Origin: Saccoglossus kowalevskii
Lineage: Eukaryota; Hemichordata; Enteropneusta; Harrimaniidae
Direction of reading: 5' to 3'
Assembly: GCF_000003605.2 (NCBI RefSeq)
Contig: NW_003134395.1
Span: 2,020-33,306, forward strand
Length of the DNA: 31,287 bases
Below, in pieces: positions 10,150 through 19,449 of the stretch. Below the pieces are notes generated by a model that saw only the letters and a program-made list of their open reading frames with translations, did no database searches and had not been told where the DNA came from. How positions within the stretch are numbered: position 1 is the stretch's first letter; the number at the start of each line of letters is the position of its first letter. Position numbers and translations under genes: made by a program.

Positions 10150-12413
10150 TAGGTTTGTAAGCGAATGCAATCCTATATATATATAGCTGCTATGAGTTTA
10201 GATTAATATACGTAAGCAAGGCAGTAGTACGTGTTGGCGAGTAAGTGAACACAATAATGTGTATTCGCGTGTAGGGCAAGGCTGTGATCTGTGCACGGGA
10301 AGGCACGTCTATGTAGACGTGTAAGAAAGAGTAATAATCTGTATAGGAGAAGGCAATGGCCTCTGTTTGGGAAGGCATACGTCTTCTCAGACGTGCAAGA
10401 AAGGGCAATATTCTGTGTACCCGTGTAAGAAAGGGCATTAACCTGTGTACGGGAAGGCAATGACCTCTGTATAGAAAGGCATACATCTGCGTAGACGTGC
10501 AAGAAAGGGCAATATTCTGTGTACGCGTGTAAGAAAGGGCAATAATGAGTGTGGGGGAGGTAATAATCTTTGTAGGCGTGCAAGGAAGGGCATTTCTCCG
10601 TGTAAGGCTGCAAGGGAAGGCGATCCCTGTGTACGCGTGTAGGACAATCATTGTACGTGTGTAGAGGTAGGCAACACCCTCTGTACGCATGTAAGAAAAA
10701 GCAATAATCAGTGTACACGCGTAATGGAATGCAATAAATCTGTGTATGTGTGTAAGGAAATGCATATAATCTGTGTACGTGTGTAAGGAAATACATATAA
10801 TCTTTGTACGTGTGTATGGAAATGCGTATAATCTGTGTACGTGTGTAAGGAAATGCATATAATCTGTGTACGTGGGTAAGAAAATACATACATGTGTATA
10901 ATCTGTGTACGTGTGTAAGGAAATACATATAATTTGTGTACGTGTGTAAGGAAATACATATAATCTGTTTACATGTGTAAGGAAATACATATAAACTGTG
11001 TGTAAGGAAATACATATAATCTGTGTACGTGTGTAAGGAAATACATATAATCTGTGTACGTGTGTAAGAAAATACATATAATCTGTGTACGTGTGTAAGG
11101 AAATACATATAATTTGTGTACGTGTGTAAGGAAATACATATAATCTGTTTACATGTGTAAGGAAATACATATAAACTGTGTGTAAGGAAATACATATAAT
11201 CTGTGTACGTGTGTAAGGAAATGCATATAATCTGTTTACGTGTGTAAGGAAATGCATATAATCTGTGTATGTGTGTAAGGAAATACATATAAACTGTGTA
11301 CGTGTGTAAGGAAATGCATATAATCTGTTTACGTGTGTAAGGAAATGCATATAATCTGTTTACGTGTGTAAGGAAATACATATAAACTGTGTACGTGTGT
11401 AAGGAAATGCATATAATCTGTTTACGTGTGTAAGGAAATACATATAAACTGTGTACGTGTGTAAGGAAATACATATAAACTGTGTACGTGTGTAAGGAAA
11501 TACATATAAACTGTGTACGTGTGTAAGGAAATACATATAATCTGTTTACGTGTGTAAGGAAATACATATAAACTGTGTACGTGTGTAAGGAAATACATAT
11601 AAACTGTGTACGTGTGTAAGGAAATACATATAAACTGTGTACGTGTGTAAGGAAATACATATAAACTGTTTACGTGTGTAAGGAAATACATATAATCTGT
11701 TTACGTGTGTAAGGAAATACATATAAACTGTGTACGTATGGAAGGAAATACATATAATCTGTGTACGTATGGAAGGAAATGCATATAATCTGTGTACGTG
11801 TGTAAGGAAATGCATATAATCTGTGTACGTGTGTAAGGAAATGCATATAATCTGTGTACGTGTGTAAGGAAATACATATAATCTGTGTACGTGTGTAAGG
11901 AAATACATATAAACTGTACGTATGGAAGGAAATACATATAAACTGTGTACGTGTGTAAGAAAATACATATAAACTGTGTACGTGTGTAAGGAAATACATA
12001 TAAACTGTGTACGTATGGAAGGAAATACATATAAACTGTGTACGTGTGTAAGGAAATACATATAAACTGTGTACGTATGGAAGGAAATACATATAATCTG
12101 TGTACGTGTGTAAGGAAATGCATATAATCTGTGTACGTGTGTAAGGAAATGCATATAATCTGTGTACGTGTGTAAGGAAATGCATATAATCTGTGTACGT
12201 GTGTAAGGAAATACATATAAACTGTACGTATGGAAGGAAATACATATAAACTGTGTACGTGTGTAAGGAAATGCATATAATCTGTGTACGCATGTGAGGG
12301 GAGGAAATAAGCAATAAGAGAGGAAGGCAGTACGTGTGCGCGTGTAGAGCCAAGCATCTTTGTAGTAATATATGAGAGACACGCTTTCCATGTATGTGTG
12401 CGTACTAGTGGTT
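10150..12413. repeat. Minisatellite array 3, 31-bp unit
   Basis: The core (about 10735-12295) has roughly 50 units of TGTGTACGTGTGTAAGG followed by AAATACATATAATC or a variant. Starts at 11481 and 11512 give the 31-bp period. The left flank (10150-10735) and right flank (12296-12413) hold diverged units of variable length, for example CTGTGTACGCGTGTAAGAAA. Higher-order blocks are visible: a six-unit block of 180 bp from 10931 repeats at 11111, and the variant AAACTGTACGTATGG at 11911 recurs at 12219. The minus strand of the unit has no TAA, TAG or TGA, so all three frames stay open and create long overlapping open frames of up to 485 codons with a 31-residue period. These are repeat by-products unless transcription is shown. 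Confidence 0.95.
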
Positions 12414-12620
12414 GCTGGAACAACCGTGTGTGCCGCTGTTTATATATGTTTTGGTTATGTTTGATGATAGCAGACCTTATAGTTATTTATCGTTTTGATA
12501 AAGACTCAAATTTAATATTGAAGTCTGGCCTCCAGACTATGACTGGATGGGTATTAATAAAATCATCAGGAGGGCGCTAATTAAGTTCTACTGGCAGTTT
12601 AAAATAGTCATATATGTATT
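12414..12620. other. Non-coding spacer between array 3 and MITE-like element
   Basis: Short AT-rich stretch with nothing recognised. Confidence 0.4.
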
Positions 12621-12918
12621 AAAGGGCGGTAGTCGTCTCGCCGCGCATGTGTGACATTTGTTTTGATAACCATTGATTTTCCCACAATCCAATGACCCTT
12701 TTTAATGAAATAATGAGTACGAGTTTTTCTCTGGGCGCCACTTGCACTAATTACCGCCGGCGACTCCTTCAATATCTTCCAAACATAAAAAAAACATAAT
12801 TAAAGCTTGGTAACCTCTCAGTTTGTACTCGTTGGTGCGCGCAACAGTCAAAATCGCCATCTTTGTTAATATGAGACCCATATCTCGCGCATGCGCGGCG
12901 CGATGACTACCGCCCCTT
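12621..12918. mobile_element. MITE-like non-autonomous DNA transposon with 37-bp inverted ends
   Basis: The left end begins AAAGGGCGGTAGTCGTC and continues CTCGCCGCGCATG. The reverse complement of the right end begins AAGGGGCGGTAGTCATC and continues CGCGCCGCGCATG. About 31 of 37 terminal positions agree. Both flanks read ATT (left ending GTATT, right beginning ATTATA), compatible with a 3-4-bp target-site duplication, though the exact boundary is ambiguous by one base. The 298-bp interior has no transposase frame, so this would be moved in trans. The short duplication fits several DNA transposon superfamilies including PIF/Harbinger; the family is not determined. The right end carries GCGCATGCGC at 12887-12896, the NRF1-type palindrome. 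Confidence 0.75.
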
Positions 12919-14099
12919 ATTATATTGTTAGGTACCCGGCCTAGTACAACTGATTGCGTTTTCTTGGAGAATGGCAGATATGGCTTCGTTGCTATTCCAT
13001 TAGTAGCATAAATGAGAGTACAGGTCGCCAAACTTGCTCTTAGAAATTTTTGAGAATTGCGTCTTATCAGACCTAGTCCCTGTCGTAAAAAGTCGATTTC
13101 TGCGAGATGAATTTCTCAGGTCATCCTCATCAACTTTTACATCTCTTTTTTTTGTTGTTGTTGAGTATAACAACATCCTTGCATCGATTGCTGAATGAGA
13201 TACATTTTATACATTGCAAAGATGTTGTTATATGTTTATTATATCGGTTTAGAATATATTTCATGTAATAATGTATTTGTACAAGGCGAGACATTATCAT
13301 TCCTGCACATAAAGCCCGAGTATTTTGTTGGCTAATGGTAGAGACGACAGCGTGTCATCTGCACAGGTTCATATCATAGTCATGTGACCGGTGAATATTT
13401 AGAATTTTAACACACCGTATCCAAGTTCTGTGCCATGATTCGTCAATATGTGGTCATGTGGGGTTATATAAAATGATGCTAATACCCGCACGTGATGAAC
13501 TATTTTCAAACTGACGTCACTTTAGGAATAGTTCAACCAGACACTTTCGTGTGTTCTGACATCTATGTTTACAGATGGTAACCTTGCATACGCATAATGA
13601 AAGCGAATGAGACGAAGAAATTCCACGTGTTCTACTTTTGGCAGGCAGGAAATTGCCTGACCTAGTATCCGAGAAAGATTCACAGCAGACAAAAAACAAA
13701 TAAATATTCAATAAATCATTAACAACATTGCGAATCTATTGCATCGAATTTGGCGCTCCTGTAGAAGGCGTCAGCGCGTACGGCGAACCGAACATTATGT
13801 GTTTTACGCAGCTTCAATGCCGGGGTACGGAATACGGACAACTGATATTTTTATTATTATGAATTGACCACTGTAACGGTCTCCGTTACTGTTTTATTAA
13901 ATAGTGTTTTGTGCCCGGCGACAGTTCCGGACATTGAATGTCACTGTTGTATCACCTGACCTTTTTTGTAGGTGCAAATTGCAAGTGCTAGTGCTGACAC
14001 ATAGTGCATTTTTGTCACATGTTTGGAACTACATGGCAATCAAATCAATCCTATCAAATGGCAATTTAATGCGCAATCCTGGCGTCAACCAGACTCGGT
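12919..14099. other. Non-coding stretch with scattered motifs
   Basis: No gene recognised. Items present are a TATA-like TTATATAAAA at about 13464-13473, CACGTG at 13489 and 13624, and a perfect TGACGTCA palindrome at 13512-13519. The TATA-like, E-box and CRE motifs fall within about 60 bp, but no coding sequence follows that I can identify, so I do not call a promoter. Confidence 0.45.
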
Positions 14100-14305
14100 C
14101 AAACACATGCACCTGAGAACCTTAACCAAGGTTCCCCAAAGTCGCATTCGTTAGTGAATGAATCTCGGCCAGTGGAAATGGTCTTCCCATTTAAATTGTG
14201 GCACACTCACCCAGGGTAGGGGTTGACCCTTTTGATAGGTAGGTAGGATTTGAACTTGGGTCTACCGGTCATGACCACTATGCTACCAGTGACCGTTGCT
14301 GTATA
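14100..14305 (-). mobile_element. tRNA-derived SINE-like sequence, minus strand
   Basis: Read on the minus strand, 14286-14275 contains TAGCATAGTGG, an exact match to the RNA polymerase III A-box consensus. Positions 14256-14246 contain AGTTCAAATCC, a good B-box match, preceded by AGACCC as in a tRNA variable/T-arm region. Order and orientation are right for a tRNA-type promoter. The gap between boxes is only about 18 nt, shorter than in a complete tRNA, so part of the anticodon arm seems lost and this is not a working tRNA. The body continues toward lower coordinates and includes a stem-loop at 14117-14134 (GAACCTT, loop AACC, AAGGTTC). The 3' end, tail and target duplication were not located. 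The family is unknown. Confidence 0.5.
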
Positions 14306-15265
14306 CAGATTGCATTCTAAATAGTGTGTATTAATTGTTTGGTTCAAGTTGGATATACACATCTGGATGTGATGTCTTATAAAACACATATTGAGTGGCT
14401 TTATTAGGTCCATCTTCCCCTCAAGATGTTTAGTCGTCCACACGATTTATGAGATGTGGGAACACAGGGATGTTTGATGAATTTAAACACAAACTACCCT
14501 CGGCCACCCACAAGAGAGTTTCTCGTGTTATTTTTATTCTTAGTATGCCAATTTTAACGGGTAATGCAAACCATTAGAAAAACGAATACAAACTATATTC
14601 AAATCACCGACGAGGAATATTGTCCTGGTCTTCCCAGTATGAAACACGGCGGACAGCGCCAACTACGTTACAATTGACTTTGTACCCATACACTTGGCAT
14701 TCAGCACCACACACTAAAGTACATACGTGATATTTACGTTTATGTGGCTTACTCCATTCAGTTATTATATCTGCAATTTTTGAGTATGAATCTAAACGGT
14801 CTTGTTTCAGATTCGTCTAGGTATGTTTTTCAATCCACATTCAATCAATATGTTGTTGACGTTTTTATCTCACAAGCGCACACTTGCGCTCGTACTCTTT
14901 CGACAAACACGTCTGTGTTAGGGTAACGTGATTACAGTGATTGACTTTACTACCATGTGGCAACCTTCTCACGACGTCCCACTGTGCTAGCAGGTGCTGC
15001 CACAAACTAATCAGCGATCACGTGATGTGAGATATTGTCTTCTCTATTTACCATGCGATAAATTACAGTGATGTCACACAAACCGTTATCACACAAGCAA
15101 TGTTTTTGCTTGTGGCTTGGAGACAAAAGTTCACCCAATCACCACGGTCCATCCAACAGTTCACTGTAATACTTTGATGATAAGGTCATTCCAATAGGGT
15201 CATAAGGTCATTCCATGTTTTTATTCCTGAAAGCAGCTGGGATAAATTCGATACTCATTAAGTAA
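14306..15265. other. Non-coding stretch, nothing recognised
   Basis: AT-rich sequence with short frames only and one CACGTG at 15019. No domain, RNA or repeat identified. Confidence 0.4.
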
Positions 15266-15441
15266 ACATTAAATAATTAAAGCGGGGGAGTCGTCATCGG
15301 CGCATGTGTCAGTTGGTCATAGCGTGTCATTGTTTACAAACAAGCGTCTACCCATGAGCCTTGGCGTTTTTAGCGTGTGTCGTTATCGTCGCTTGGGACT
15401 CAATTTCCGCGCATGTGCAGGTGACGACATTAAATAATTAA
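15266..15441. mobile_element. Diverged MITE-like fragment inside a 15-bp direct repeat
   Basis: ACATTAAATAATTAA occurs at 15266-15280 and again at 15427-15441, enclosing 146 bp. The enclosed left end reads AGCGGGGGAGTCGTCATCGG then CGCATGTG, resembling the left end of the element at 12621. The right end, reverse-complemented, has GTCGTCACC and CATGCGCGG, again resembling that family. I infer an old, internally deleted relative. The 15-bp direct repeat is long for a DNA-transposon target duplication and may instead be part of the element or a product of repair. Confidence 0.45.
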
Positions 15442-15489
15442 CCCCTCCCCCCCATTTTTTACCCAAATTCGACTCGGCAATGCAAGTTG

Positions 15490-15690
15490 CGTATTCGGGG
15501 TACTTGTACATTACTGTGTTTTTAGCTGGGGATAATTTTCGCTAAAAACACATTTTAGCTGCTGTTTTGTATAAAGTTTATTTTCACTGATTTTTGATGA
15601 ATTAAATGTGCTTTCACTGGATTTAATTTTCACTGATTCGGAAATAGCAAAAATGAATTCAGAGCGAAAGTAAATTTCATTATTGTAGTA
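15490..15690. repeat. Degenerate TTTTCACTGATTT-type repeat
   Basis: The theme TTTTCGCTAAAAA, TTTTCACTGATTT, GCTTTCACTGGATTT and TTTTCACTGATTCG recurs at irregular spacing of roughly 25-35 bp. It may be a short decayed tandem repeat. Confidence is limited because copies are few and imperfect. Confidence 0.4.
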
Positions 15691-15698
15691 GTAATACC

Positions 15699-15866
15699 TG
15701 GGGTGTTGCGAATATTCCCCTGGGATGGTGTGCGTATTCTTTTGGGGTGGTGTGTGTATTCCCCTGGGGTTGTGTGTGTTGGGGGTATTCACTAGGGTGG
15801 TGTGGGTATTCACTTGGGGTGGTGTGTGTATTCACTTGGGGGTGGTGTGTGTATTCACATAGGTAT
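15699..15866. repeat. G-rich minisatellite, 22-bp unit
   Basis: About seven copies of a unit like GGGGTGGTGTGTGTATTCAC, with lengths of 21-29 bp between successive TATTC motifs. The plus strand has repeated runs of three to five G residues separated by short T/G linkers, so intramolecular G-quadruplexes are plausible. Minus-strand translation gives a threonine/proline-rich frame that I regard as spurious. Confidence 0.85.
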
Positions 15867-17312
15867 ATTTAGGCTACACGATTTTGATTATTTCCTGATT
15901 TATTCAAGTTGTCCAATATCGAGTCTCGTATCCTACAGATGTTTATATTCACGGTTGGGTATTACAAATAAAAGTAATGCATCGTTTTTGCATAAATTAC
16001 TTGAGTCGTAGATGTGTTGCCAGTCTAAATAAAACGGCTGGTTCTTATCACATCCATCTATTATTAATATTTAGTGGTTTACCAAAACAATTGAATTTGT
16101 TTGATTGTATTTCTTTACACTGGTGGATGTTTTTTTCGATCATGTCTGAAATGTTAAGATATGATGAGAACTTTTTGTCATAGAAACCAGAGATAAATGG
16201 CTCATTTAATTAATTAATTTTTTGTGAGAAATGTGACCGAACCTAATGGTTTTGTGAACAGTAGTATAAAATAAGCCCTATAATAATAAATGTCAGCTCT
16301 TATGTATTGTAAAAGTCACGAAAATCTGTCGAAGATGACGGGGGTTAAACCTTCTTGGGTATCGCCGATATGTGATCACAAAACGTATATTACTCGGTGA
16401 CCAATCGCAAAAGGGTTGTAAATGAAATATGGCCCTGATTAGAACTGCATTTATCTTACATGATCGCTATATTGTCTAGTTTGCGAAAGTCTACTTTCAG
16501 TGAAAAAAATGCAAAATTTCAATTAAAACAAAAATATACTCGTTGATATTGATAAATGACAGCATAAGTTCATCATTCACAATTAAAGCTAACCGAACAT
16601 AACATGTGTACATTCAAATTCAGTCATCATTGTGAAATTTAAGTTTGAACATAAATAACCTTAGACAGAGATATATGGTCAACAGAAAAAGTGTCTTTCT
16701 GCGGGTCAGCATCATTGTGCGCATTCTCCAGTGGTCACCATGCGCCACGCTAATGTGAACGCAATGTTATATTTGTATTTGTGGGGCGCAACGCCGATGT
16801 AATTTTTTGTGAGATTGTGGCATGACTTTAAGCATGATCAGTGATAGAGGGACTGTGGCGTGATGGAGGTTAAAACTAAACCTCTATGAATGTTTGCTTC
16901 CATGATGATGGTGTAAACATGATTTTAGAATTATATCACATATGTGCGATTATTTTATTTATAACGTCATTGTCATCAAATTCATGTTCAGAGTTGTCAC
17001 CGTCCCCCTTGCTATCCAAACACCCCATGGCTCAAGTTGCCATATGTACTCTATTTTGGGCCGTGGGTGCCTGGCTATCACAAATGGTGCATAAGGACGC
17101 GTGCCAATTAACGGTAATTATTGAGACTATACGCTGCCGCTCCGGTTTAAATTGATATCCTTGTAACTTTGGCATGTGTTTTGTTCTGTCTAGCAAATGA
17201 GGTGCTGGGCAGCTGTGCCTCGTTTACACTTGAAGCATTTCGCATATACACAACTGTACACATATGGTGCAGCACGTTTGTTAGACATTGGACAGGTTTT
17301 GTGAAAATCCTC
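15867..17312. other. Non-coding stretch, one shared dodecamer
   Basis: AT-rich with short frames lacking recognisable domains. It holds TAGAGGGACTGTG at 16845-16857, identical to an arm of the palindrome at 19422-19449. Nothing else recognised. Confidence 0.45.
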
Positions 17313-17380
17313 AGACATTAAAGGGCGGCAGTCGTCGTGCTGCGTTCTGTTCGATATGGGACTCATAGCGACGTATACAA
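17313..17380. mobile_element. Solo left-end fragment of the 12621-type MITE
   Basis: TTAAAGGGCGGCAGTCGTCG is followed by TGCTGCG and then GATATGGGACTCATA. The same order, GGGCGGTAGTC then GATATGGGTCTCATA, is found reading inward from the right end of the 12621-12918 element on the minus strand. A convincing partner end was not found; CGCGCTTTAA near 17432 is at best a weak candidate. I infer a truncated relative. Confidence 0.45.
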
Positions 17381-18058
17381 CGCGTGTAAAATACATTGTT
17401 TATTTACTAGTACATGAAATTCGAACACCGCGCTTTAACTAATATGCTAAGATCGTTTGCATCCGTCGTTTTGTTTCAGTGCGATATTATGCTATAGCGG
17501 TGAACGCGAAATCCGTAGAACACATTGTGAGATATGGATATGATATTGCTGCTCGGTGGGAGTCATGGCAACAACTAGGTCATCCAAATGACAGCAATTC
17601 AATTATGAGTTTAGAAATAAATAATTATATAAAACTTGACTTGTAAATTGAAAGGCGTTTTTTTTTTTCATTTTCTTTAATCTTGCCATTCTCTTTGTTA
17701 TGGGACGCCTGACAGGATGGCGTTTACGACTTTATTTTTCTAGTTATTACTTGGGTAGGAGTAGGTCACGTGATTATATGCGACATGGCAGCAACTTGTG
17801 TATTAGTATTTTAGCAAACAGTTCTTTCTTGAAAGCTATGTGGATTTCCTGGTATGTAACACAACTATGACAGTTGTTTTCAAGGTTAGCTTCGCCGCCC
17901 AAGGCTGTTCTTTCAGAGCGGCCTTGATGTGAATTATTGCTTTTCTTATAACCCGGTCTCATAAGCACCGTGTTGATTGAGTTGTTATGGCGACGAAGAT
18001 ATCGGGTGTCTGGTCAGTGGTTTCATTCCCTTTTCGAGCAAACACTAGACTTGCACAC
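17381..18058. other. Non-coding stretch, nothing recognised
   Basis: AT-rich with a T-run near 17660 and one CACGTG at 17767. The minus frame at 17774-17968 has no recognisable domain. Confidence 0.4.
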
Positions 18059-18188
18059 AGTTTGTTTGTTTTTGCTGTTTTTTCAATAAAATAAAACATT
18101 ATGTGAATATATACATGTCGCCACATAACTTTACGCCGTGTATTCACTCACATAATATTTTATTTTATTGAAAAAACAAACAAACAAG
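18059..18188. repeat. Long inverted repeat (hairpin), about 45-bp arms
   Basis: The left arm has TTTGTTTGTTTTTG, then a 29-bp segment at 18078-18106 that matches the reverse complement of 18148-18176 with one mismatch. The outer parts (TTTGTTTG and CAAACAAACAAG) also pair, with a small insertion in the left arm. The loop is about 41 bp. This could be a short foldback element or the product of an inverted duplication. No flanking target duplication was established. Confidence 0.8.
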
Positions 18189-19421
18189 AGACTGTAAGTC
18201 TAAGCAAACACCGTGACCGGATTCTGTTTTTTATTTCCAAGTACATGTACGTGAGAAACTGGGAGATTTCCTGGCGCTACTACCGTCCCTATAAAACATG
18301 GTGTAGATTTCCTGCCAAACTGACTTTGAAAATCATGGCATAATAAGAAAATTGCTTTATATACTATTATGCCAGTTATCTCTTGTGATTAGAACTGGAT
18401 GAAAATGATTACAAATTAGAATAATTGACAATATTTAGGAGTCTATCTAATAAAAAGTGACAAAAACGCTAATGCTTAACATCAATATACTTAGCCTGTA
18501 TTTTGATAAAATTGTTGATTACGTGTATTATTAGTGCAGTGGTCGAGTTTTTTTATAGGACTTTTAGTTTAGTGTTGGGTATATTTAATAGCATGTTCCA
18601 TCCCAGATAACTCTTTGTCAGTATTCGTAGTATAACAGCTTAAAAGTCACTAATAAATAAATAAAACGTGGGAATGATTAAACTCAATCACGATCACAAT
18701 CTCCTTTGATTTGCATTGACGCATGTGTTCTTTTAGTACTTAGTCATTCTTATGAACGAAATACTAGTAGACAGTCCACAGCTGGCGTTGTTGCACGCCA
18801 TTTGGTAATGATTCACTGCAGACGGTCACGGTACTCACTGAACCACTCACACCACCTTGTCGTAACTATTCCTTCTTTTTATAGAAAATAAATGGCTTGA
18901 AATAAGTAAGAAAGTGTTCACTTCAAATTTCGTTAATTCTTTCAGGTGGGAGTGAAAATATCCTAAATTAAAGAGCGGAATATTAAAAATTAACCAATGT
19001 GACTTTAATAGCGTGCGCAGTGGTTTGATAATGATGTAATGGCCGTGTGCGTTAGCGTCATACTCTAACGACATAGTCTTTGTTTAGAGAAAAGTAACTA
19101 TTCCTTTGTCTACTTTGTCTTTTTTAGCTCCATGGTCGACCTCACTTCGTTCGAAAATGAACACGTGTCCCGCCATCATCGTCGAGTTCTTTGTCCCAAC
19201 GTGCCCATTAACTATTGACTGTACTAAATAAATATATAGAAACGTAATTTATTTCATTAGCGGTAAGATGAAAAGAAAAGTAACTCAAGCTACTGAAATA
19301 AAGCGACGTGCTTCAAGTTCCTAAAGAATAACATGCAATCCGAACGAAGTCTGAATGTCGTAGGTTTCTTATTTGCAAAAAAATATACCAGTTGAACCAA
19401 CATAACGAGTCTTATTTATCT
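18189..19421. other. Non-coding stretch, nothing recognised
   Basis: AT-rich with short overlapping frames on both strands and one CACGTG at 19162. No domain, RNA gene or named repeat seen. Confidence 0.4.
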
Positions 19422-19449
19422 CACAGTCCCTCTATCTAGAGGGACTGTG
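19422..19449. repeat. Perfect palindrome with 13-bp arms
   Basis: CACAGTCCCTCTA (19422-19434), a two-base loop TC, then TAGAGGGACTGTG (19437-19449). The arms are exact reverse complements. The 12 bases AGAGGGACTGTG also occur at 3964-3975 and 16846-16857, and GGGACTGTG at 24530. A transposon terminal inverted repeat, with two ends here joined head to head after loss of the interior, would explain both the palindrome and the scattered copies. A mariner-type end is possible but not shown. Confidence 0.7.

Noticed and set aside
13464-13519. TATA-like motif, E-box and CRE as a promoter
   Set aside because: The motifs are individually common in AT-rich DNA, and no gene or exon follows.
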